Notes under the pieces: model-generated | The model's database searches: none | Seen by the model: the letters and a program-made list of their open reading frames with translations, nothing else | What the model was told of the DNA's origin: nothing | Source: Deltaproteobacteria bacterium | Lineage (GTDB): Bacteria; Desulfobacterota; Anaeroferrophillalia; Anaeroferrophillales; Tharpellaceae | Assembly (NCBI GenBank): GCA_030633185.1 | Contig: DAOVTG010000054.1 | Coordinates: forward strand, 1-12,401 | Direction: 5' to 3' | DNA length: 12,401 nucleotides | Part shown: one piece after another, positions 7,505 to 12,401 of the stretch | How positions within the stretch are numbered: the first letter of the stretch is position 1 | Layout: each line of letters opens with the position of its first letter | Position numbers and translations under genes: made by a program

Positions 7505-7646
7505 GTAAAGAGTCGTGGGATGGCTAAGTAAAAATTTCGATAGACAAGATGTTAAGGTTTTCCAGGCGCGAGACCATACACGTAGTATGTCGAGTGTCTG
7601 GAAAACCTTAACAACGCAGGATATCGGAACTTTTTACTTAGCCATC
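7505..7646 (+). repeat. Large palindromic repeat, copy B, complete
   Basis: The outer arm at 7519-7542 (GATGGCTAAGTAAAAA...) pairs with 7622-7646; an inner arm from 7551 (GTTAAGGTTTTCCAG) pairs with 7598-7612, with a partly paired centre around 7566-7597. A lead-in, GTAAAGAGTC, at 7505-7514 is shared with copy A, which lies in the opposite direction at 1-130. It lies between two convergent genes and could end transcription from both sides. Its right arm contains the last codons of the 7634-8119 gene. Confidence 0.88.
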
Positions 7647-8119
7647 AAAATATCCTCTTTGAGTTGCTGAAACTCCTCTTTGTTGAGCAGGCCGCGGTCG
7701 TAGAGGTCGGCCAGGCGCAAAAGCTCATTTTGAGGCGATGATGTTTGGGGATCGGGCAGAGCCTGGATGGTCGGGGATCGATTGTCAAGTATCAGTTGCT
7801 GACTTTTGTCCGGATTGTTAATTGAGACTGAGGCCAGTCCGCCGAGCAGGCTGATTTCAATGTTCTGGCCCTGGAAGGCCGGATTTTTTAAGGTATTGAT
7901 AATTTGCTTGCCGTTTTGTTTCAAGACTCGGTAGAAAAAAACGGCTGACCCGACAATCAGCAACACTCCTCCAGCCAAAACGTACTCTATATACTCTGCC
8001 AGGGTTTGAATGAAAACCACGGCTGTCGCCAGAATGATGATGAGCAGCAGATGAGCTAGAAGGATCAGGTAGCCTGTCATAATCCCGCTGAACAGCGGAT
8101 TTTTTTTGTTTTCAGTCAT
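7634..8119 (-). CDS. Small membrane protein with C-terminal SHOCT domain
   Basis: 161 residues, no family recognised for the main body. Two hydrophobic helices (about residues 12-37 and 43-64) are followed by a soluble region with a short beta-like stretch (NIEISLLGGLASVSI), a Pro/Ser-rich linker and a SHOCT motif (residues about 132-158, LLRLADLYDRGLLNKEEFQQLKEDIL). SHOCT motifs are short helical pairs often found at the ends of membrane or regulatory proteins, probably for oligomerisation. The ATG lies seven bases after the stop of the large cytochrome gene, so the two are co-transcribed and perhaps translationally coupled; a role with that cytochrome is possible but unproven. The last three codons (Met-Ala-Lys) and the stop lie inside the palindromic repeat, so the original C-terminus may have been replaced. 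Confidence 0.8.
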   Translation of the reverse strand: MTENKKNPLFSGIMTGYLILLAHLLLIIILATAVVFIQTLAEYIEYVLAGGVLLIVGSAVFFYRVLKQNGKQIINTLKNPAFQGQNIEISLLGGLASVSINNPDKSQQLILDNRSPTIQALPDPQTSSPQNELLRLADLYDRGLLNKEEFQQLKEDILMAK

Positions 8120-8126
8120 TAGTTCA

Positions 8127-10343
8127 TCAATATTTATAGTCTCTGCTATCTAAAGTCTTGATGGTACTATGGTGCTGTAATTGTTTACGGGCCTTTTCGG
8201 TTAAAGTTTTAACTTTGGTTGCCAGATCCCGGGCGAATTCAAGATTGTGGATCGGGTTGCCGTTGAGAAGCTGTTTAAGGTTTTTATCGGCATTATTGAT
8301 CAAATCTTGGGCATCATAAGTATAATCGCCATTTCGAATCGCCAGGAGAACCGATTTCTGAACTTGGTCAAGCTGGGTTTTAAGATTCTTTAGGCCCAAT
8401 GTTCCAACCTCCCGGCGCCATTCATCAACCATTTCACCGTAAGCCGGATCATCATCATGACAGCTGACACAGGCTTGTTTGAGGGCTGCACCGGTCATTG
8501 CTTCACCCTCTTCGACCTGGGTATGACAATCGCTACAGCTGACATCAGCTACCATTGAGTTGGCAACCCCGCGCACATCGCAACTAATTTCATCGCAGGC
8601 ATTTTGGCCTTTATATAGGTTTAAGACGGCGGTGTGGCAGTCAGCACACTCGACCGCGCCCATGCCGGATCCATGGTGACAATCCTTGCAGTTTTTAAGA
8701 ATGGTTTGACCATGCTCTTCACGTTGGCTGTGGCATTCGAGACAGTCAAGGCCTTCATCGACGACGTGGACATCATGCGGAAACTGGACTTCACCAAAGG
8801 GGACCGGTTTGGTCTCGATGCATTCAACACAGCTGTGACAGAGTTCGGTACAACCGGAGGGCGAAGTGATGGCGGCGGCTTTATAGGCCGGGTTAACAAT
8901 CGCTTTGGCTTTTTCACAACGCTTCCGGCAGTCAGCCAGCAGGCTCAAGGCGAAATCAATATTGTGGAGACCGTAACTGTTTTTGACAAAGACGTAGTTG
9001 TTTTGGGCAATCTCATAGAGCTGCGTGCCTTCGGATGATTTTCCGTCGGCCAGCAGTTGATTGGTTTCACGTAAGGTCTTGCCGGTTTTGGTCAGCTCCT
9101 GCTCAAGAACTTCTTTCCAGTGTTTGGCCATATCATCATATCCTGAACCATGACATTCGGAGCAGGATTTAATCATCTCGTCAAATCCGTTGCGTTTGAG
9201 TCGGCGGGTTTCGCCGTTAGCCTCATATAATTTCAGGTGGCAACCAGCGCAATCGAGATGGGCCTTGTACATTGAGCTTGGCATGGCCTTGTGCTCGACG
9301 CCTCCCTCACCGGCGTACATCTGGTGAATGATGGTGTGCTGATCGAAGGTGTGGCACTTGGCGCAGTTGCTGTCGTAATGGAGGCCGCTGCTAATCGTTT
9401 TGGTTTTAAGCAGGGTCTGGCGTTCCTGGTATTGATTAGATTTTTCCCGGACTATAAAGTGATCAATACCGGAGTGACAGCGGAAACACTCAACTTTATG
9501 AGCGGTGACGTGGTTAAAATGCATTTTTTCGCTGCTGTAACTGCCCTCGAGCAGATGCGGTTCGGAGTGACACTGGACACAGACGTTGTCCATGATATGG
9601 CCATCGCCATAGATAATGCCGAAGTGGCACTGTTCGCAAGATACCCCTCGTTCGAGGTAGTCTTTATGAACAAAAGGCATGTTTTCATCGGCATCAATGA
9701 ATATCTTGGCTTTGGTTTGGGTGTGGCAGGTCTGGCAATCGGCAATCTCTTGATGATTTTCTTTGTCATAAAAGTGGCAGTTGAAACAGGTTGTCTCGGT
9801 AACCGTAAGATGCTCGCCCTGGACAATCTGGGAGTGACAGCTGACGCATTTAAGGATTTTGCCGCGGCGCAGTTCACCTAGATGGGTGTCGTGGCTGAAA
9901 TCTACACCTTTGAATTTGACGGTGTTCTCTTTAAGTTCCGGGGTTGAGTGGCAACCCTCCCGCAGGCAACTGGCGTCGCTGATGGCGGTATGAGGTCTAG
10001 GCGGTGCCGTACCGGTAATTTTCAGAACAACATGGGTTTGGGCTTTCCATTTACCTTTGAGCTCACCCATGAAGCCGGGTTCGAAATGGCAGGCCAGACA
10101 ACTGACATCTTTGTGTGAGGATTGTTTCCATGATTCGATGTAGGTGTCCATATTATGGCACATGGCGCAGAATTGGTAATTTGCCGTGGCTTTAAGTAGC
10201 AAAACTATCACTAGGAGAAAAATGCAAAAAGCTACTGCCGCGAAAATAAGCAGACCCTTCCAGTGCTCGCGGGTTCCGCGGGCCGCTTCGTGGCTGAAAT
10301 CATTGATGAAGTCAATGAGCAAATTCCACATTTTTCGAATCAT
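8127..10343 (-). CDS. NapC/NirT-like membrane-anchored multiheme cytochrome c, up to 18 hemes
   Basis: 738 residues. A cytoplasmic N-terminus and one transmembrane anchor (about residues 30-50) lead straight into the first heme (CAMCH, 59-63) and the second (CLACH, 82-86), as in NapC/NirT-type quinol dehydrogenases. There are 16 CxxCH motifs in all, plus CX4CH at residues 126-132 and CX3CH at 498-503, so up to 18 hemes. Two further sites look degenerate: CVECI at 505-509 and CDEISCD at 583-589, where Asp replaces His. Heme-free helical segments follow the heme blocks at about 410-485 and 630-738 and resemble each other. Likely role: takes electrons from menaquinol and hands them to periplasmic partners, comparable to ImcH-type proteins but larger; no exact family recognised. 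GGGAG lies about nine bases before the ATG. The stop is UGA, followed at once by a second in-frame UGA. Confidence 0.9.
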   Translation of the reverse strand: MIRKMWNLLIDFINDFSHEAARGTREHWKGLLIFAAVAFCIFLLVIVLLLKATANYQFCAMCHNMDTYIESWKQSSHKDVSCLACHFEPGFMGELKGKWKAQTHVVLKITGTAPPRPHTAISDASCLREGCHSTPELKENTVKFKGVDFSHDTHLGELRRGKILKCVSCHSQIVQGEHLTVTETTCFNCHFYDKENHQEIADCQTCHTQTKAKIFIDADENMPFVHKDYLERGVSCEQCHFGIIYGDGHIMDNVCVQCHSEPHLLEGSYSSEKMHFNHVTAHKVECFRCHSGIDHFIVREKSNQYQERQTLLKTKTISSGLHYDSNCAKCHTFDQHTIIHQMYAGEGGVEHKAMPSSMYKAHLDCAGCHLKLYEANGETRRLKRNGFDEMIKSCSECHGSGYDDMAKHWKEVLEQELTKTGKTLRETNQLLADGKSSEGTQLYEIAQNNYVFVKNSYGLHNIDFALSLLADCRKRCEKAKAIVNPAYKAAAITSPSGCTELCHSCVECIETKPVPFGEVQFPHDVHVVDEGLDCLECHSQREEHGQTILKNCKDCHHGSGMGAVECADCHTAVLNLYKGQNACDEISCDVRGVANSMVADVSCSDCHTQVEEGEAMTGAALKQACVSCHDDDPAYGEMVDEWRREVGTLGLKNLKTQLDQVQKSVLLAIRNGDYTYDAQDLINNADKNLKQLLNGNPIHNLEFARDLATKVKTLTEKARKQLQHHSTIKTLDSRDYKY

Positions 10344-10869
10344 TTGAAAAACTCCCTTTTTTTTAAGACAGCCTGAAGTTAAACGCTTTTATAAACGGGG
10401 GTTGTTGTTTGTAGAATCAAGTGGGTTTGAAGGTTTGGTTACTATCATGAATTGAAATTGAAAATCAAGGAAATATCTTATAATCTATATATTTATAATG
10501 TATGCAGAATGAAGAATACAGTATACATATTCATATGTCTAACTGGATTTGGTTTGGGGTTGGGAGATGGTGGATGAAAAGATAGCAAGTTGTATCGTTG
10601 TCCGGGATACGGTAGAACGAAGTTTGTCGCTGTTGCATGAGTTTTGTTGTGGTCGGTTTGGGGCTTTTCCGGAAGTCGAAAACGGTGCCTAAAATTGTCG
10701 ATTGTATTTCAAAAAGACCCATTTTTTTTCTTGACATAGGCACAGTGGGTCGGTATATAAGCCGCGCTTAATAAAAAGCTTCACATAATAATTATCCCGG
10801 ACTAATCTAATCGTCTTTCAGACTGAATGGTAAGTGATTAAGTTCGGCGCAATCAGGGGTGAAGAGATT
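10344..10869. other. Intergenic region between divergent cytochrome and nuo operons
   Basis: About 525 bases with AT-rich stretches near 10470-10535 and a poly-T run before the nuo promoter. A 41-codon frame at 10567-10692 (plus strand, starting MVDEKIASCIVV, stop TAA) looks somewhat protein-like, but its GGGAG abuts the ATG, so it is not called as a gene. No convincing promoter for the minus-strand cytochrome gene was found; a TTGATT box exists but the spacing to TATAAA is too long. Confidence 0.6.
10731..10759 (+). promoter_or_regulatory. Sigma-70-type promoter of the nuo operon
   Basis: TTGACA (10731-10736), a 17-base spacer and TATATA (10754-10759), about 110 bases before the nuoA start. 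It is among the best promoter matches in the window. It leaves a leader of roughly 100 bases, in which I see no clear riboswitch. Confidence 0.75.
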
Positions 10870-11226
10870 ATGTTGCGAGATTATGTACCCGTACTGCTGA
10901 TGATGCTTGTCGGTTTGGGTTTCGGGGTGTTTGCGGTTGTGGCTTCCACTTACTTGGGGCCGAATCGAAAATCCCGTGTCAAGAAAGAGACCTATGAGTG
11001 TGGTATGACCACGATTGGCGCAGCTTACGTGCAGACGCCGATCAAGTATTATGTGGTCGCCCTGCTCTTTCTGGTTTTTGATCTTGAATGTGCTTTCCTT
11101 TACCCCTGGGCGGTTCATTTTAAAAGCCTGGGGTTGTTCGGTCTTGTTGAGATGGTCATTTTTATGGTGATCCTCTTTGTTTGTTATGTTTATGTCTGGA
11201 AAAAGGGAGCCTTGGAATGGGAATAG
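10870..11226 (+). CDS. nuoA: NADH-quinone oxidoreductase subunit A
   Basis: 118 residues with three transmembrane helices (about residues 7-28, 60-80 and 88-108). Family marks are KKETYECGM in the loop after helix 1 and LVFDLECAFLYPWA in helix 2. It is the membrane subunit beside the quinone entry of complex I. The ATG at 10870 is chosen because AGGGGTGA lies upstream at a workable distance and the family normally begins MLRDY-like; a longer frame with a non-ATG start at 10834 adds 12 unlikely residues. The last ten bases overlap the start of nuoB. Confidence 0.96.
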   Translation: MLRDYVPVLLMMLVGLGFGVFAVVASTYLGPNRKSRVKKETYECGMTTIGAAYVQTPIKYYVVALLFLVFDLECAFLYPWAVHFKSLGLFGLVEMVIFMVILFVCYVYVWKKGALEWE

Positions 11227-11747
11227 AGAGTGCATTAAAGGGCGACGGATTCCTGGTTACCAATCTTGAGGGTTTGGTCAATTGGGGGCGTAAGAGTTCG
11301 GTCTGGCCCTGTACCTTCGGCCTGGCCTGATGCGCTTTGGAGATGATGGCTACTAGTTTGAGTAGCTACGATATCGCCCGTTTCGGTTCCGAAGTTTTTC
11401 GGCCGTCACCGCGCCAGTCCGACCTGATGATTGTTGCCGGAACCCTGACCAAGAAAATGTCGGTTATGGTTAAGCGAATTTACGAACAGATGGCGGAACC
11501 CCGTTGGGTTATCGCTATGGGTGCTTGTGCTTCCTGCGGAGGGATTTTTCAGAGTTATTCAGTAGTTCAGGGGGTCAATCAGATCCTGCCCGTGGATGTC
11601 TATATTCCCGGGTGTCCGCCTCGACCCGAAGCCCTGCTGGCCGCTCTTATGAAGTTGCAGGCCAAGATCATGCACGACAAGTTTACTTCACGACCGGATT
11701 ACGAAGAGCCTTCAAGCAATAAATCCGATATTATCAGTTTGTGTTAG
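11217..11747 (+). CDS. nuoB: NADH-quinone oxidoreductase subunit B with selenocysteine in place of an N2-cluster cysteine
   Basis: 176 residues if the UGA at 11328-11330 (codon 38) is read through. NuoB binds [4Fe-4S] cluster N2, the last electron carrier before quinone in complex I. The normal motif FGLACCALEMM reads FGLA-U-CALEMM here. The four N2 ligand positions are U38, C39, C104 (GACAS) and C133 (PGCPPRPE), each exactly seven below the ligands I recall for Thermus Nqo6 (45, 46, 111, 140), so no other residue is shifted or lost. The start ATG at 11217 overlaps the nuoA end by ten bases and has GGGAG seven bases upstream, within nuoA. The frame is unbroken on both sides of the UGA and the rest of the protein is well conserved, against a decayed gene. 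A hairpin at 11347-11368 fits a SECIS. An automatic call would start at 11337 or later and lose the first 40 residues. Confidence 0.93.
11328..11368 (+). promoter_or_regulatory. Selenocysteine UGA and candidate bacterial SECIS hairpin (nuoB)
   Basis: UGA at 11328-11330 is followed after 24 bases by the loop AGTTTG (11355-11360). The stem is eight pairs (11347-11354 with 11361-11368), seven Watson-Crick and one G-U. The second loop base is G, as in the bacterial SECIS model, and the distance is in the usual range. The hairpin lies over codons for ATSLSSY, a place where NuoB sequence is variable enough to tolerate it. Confidence 0.75.
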
Positions 11748-11773
11748 CAATTCTAACAGTTTAGGTCATGACA

Positions 11774-12271
11774 ATGGATAATGCCAAAGTGCTGGAGCAG
11801 TTAAAGGGTAAGTTTGCGGATGCAATTGTTGACAAGGTCGATTTTAGAGGCGACCTGACAGTTGTTGTCAGCCTTGAGAAACTGCATGACATCATGCTTT
11901 ATCTGCATGATGATGCCGCACTACATTATGATCTTCTGTCGGATGTGGTGGCCATCGATAAATTGCCGAGTGAACCTCGTTTTGAGGTTGTTTATGTTTT
12001 GCATTCTATGGACGACTTTCGCCGCCTCATGGTGAAAGTAATGGTTCCCGTGGATGTTGAGGTGGAGACCGTAACCGATATCTGGAAGTCTGCGGATTGG
12101 CCTGAGCGTGAAGTTTACGATCTCATGGGGATCAGCTTTAGCGGTCATCCCGACCTGCGGCGGATTTTGATGTGGGATGATTTTGACGGACATCCACTGC
12201 GTAAGGATTTTCCTCTAAAAGGGAAGGACTTTGATGAGAAATGGGATCCTGAAACAATTCAGGTTCTTTAA
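11774..12271 (+). CDS. nuoC: NADH-quinone oxidoreductase subunit C
   Basis: 165 residues, the hydrophilic 30-kDa subunit of the peripheral arm of complex I, next to NuoD. The signature is complete near the C-terminus: WPEREVYDLMGISFSGHPDL followed by RRILMWDDFDGHPLRKDFPL. The start is set at the ATG at 11774, eight bases after AGG; another ATG two codons earlier (11768) is nearly as likely. It follows nuoB by 26 bases and stands as a gene separate from nuoD, unlike the fused nuoCD of enterobacteria. Confidence 0.96.
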   Translation: MDNAKVLEQLKGKFADAIVDKVDFRGDLTVVVSLEKLHDIMLYLHDDAALHYDLLSDVVAIDKLPSEPRFEVVYVLHSMDDFRRLMVKVMVPVDVEVETVTDIWKSADWPEREVYDLMGISFSGHPDLRRILMWDDFDGHPLRKDFPLKGKDFDEKWDPETIQVL

Positions 12272-12326
12272 GGTTTACGGTTTTTCGATTTGAAATTTAG
12301 CGATAAAATTATTGAGGTTGGTAGCG

Positions 12327-12401
12327 ATGGCTGAGGGTAAATTATTGACCATCAACATGGGTCCGCATCATCCGGCGACCCACGGGGTTTTGCGTCTGGT
12401 T
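12327..12401 (+). CDS. nuoD: NADH-quinone oxidoreductase subunit D, N-terminal part
   Basis: The first 25 codons only; the gene runs off the window. MAEGKLLTINMGPHHPATHGVLRLV carries the MGPHHPATHG block typical of the start of NuoD, the 49-kDa subunit that forms the quinone pocket with NuoB and whose conserved His in this loop lies near cluster N2. It starts 55 bases after nuoC, with GAGGTT about seven bases upstream. Confidence 0.95.
   Translation, partial: MAEGKLLTINMGPHHPATHGVLRLV

Noticed and set aside
9291..9881. 196-codon plus-strand frame
   Set aside because: It is antisense to the multiheme cytochrome; the minus strand has the heme motifs, so this is a shadow.
10567..10692. 41-residue small protein upstream of nuo
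   Set aside because: The composition is plausible, but ribosome binding spacing is poor and no family is recognised; not enough to call.
4424..11330. General reassignment of UGA to Cys or Trp
   Set aside because: UGA is the natural stop of hemL and of the large cytochrome, both of which end at the expected place.
11217..11747. nuoB as a pseudogene with a nonsense mutation
   Set aside because: All other residues are conserved, nuoC and nuoD follow normally, and the UGA is at a Cys codon with a fitting hairpin. A sequencing error remains possible.
1..12401. tRNA, rRNA or CRISPR arrays
   Set aside because: I saw no cloverleaf, rRNA motif or regularly spaced direct repeats; the only repeats are the palindromes and the MITE-like element.

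Overview
The window looks like a chromosomal piece of an anaerobic, respiratory member of the Desulfobacterota (former Deltaproteobacteria; Desulfuromonadales-like or a related group). The grounds are two large multiheme cytochromes anchored in the inner membrane, a third periplasmic tetraheme cytochrome, a split Fo operon in the order atpZ-atpI-atpB-atpE next to hemL, and a nuoABCD cluster starting nearby. As I recall it, Geobacter has a similar atpE-B-I-Z-hemL-nuo neighbourhood; here cytochrome genes lie between hemL and nuoA.

Layout. 1-394: no convincing gene; a palindromic repeat cut by the window edge, a small MITE-like inverted repeat and a strong terminator. 395-5707, all minus strand: hemL, atpZ, atpI, atpB, atpE and then a CbcL-like fusion of a nine-heme cytochrome c with a membrane cytochrome b. 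5897-7462, plus strand with its own promoter: a periplasmic tetraheme cytochrome with a 5'-nucleotidase-like N-terminal domain. 7505-7646: second copy of the palindromic repeat. 7634-10343, minus strand: a NapC/NirT-like cytochrome with up to 18 hemes, followed by a small SHOCT-domain membrane protein. 10344-10869: intergenic, holding the nuo promoter. 10870-12401, plus strand: nuoA, nuoB, nuoC and the first 25 codons of nuoD.

The main discovery is two in-frame UGA codons that appear to encode selenocysteine. One is in the tetraheme cytochrome (codon 48, in a Cys-Gly-Sec-His motif). The other is in nuoB (codon 38), exactly where the first of the two adjacent cysteines that bind iron-sulfur cluster N2 of complex I should be. 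In both cases the reading frame continues unchanged, the UGA sits at an expected or likely Cys position, and a hairpin with a G in the first two loop bases lies at the spacing known for bacterial SECIS elements. UGA is an ordinary stop for hemL and for the large cytochrome, so a general change of genetic code is unlikely. Conventional annotation would break both genes into fragments.

How the genes fit together: complex I (Nuo) would reduce the menaquinone pool. The CbcL-like protein and the NapC/NirT-like cytochrome are candidates to oxidise menaquinol and pass electrons through periplasmic hemes, perhaps via the tetraheme selenocytochrome, to terminal or extracellular acceptors. ATP synthase Fo uses the resulting ion gradient. 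HemL makes a tetrapyrrole precursor, in keeping with heavy heme demand. The electron route is inference; the gene families are read from the sequence.
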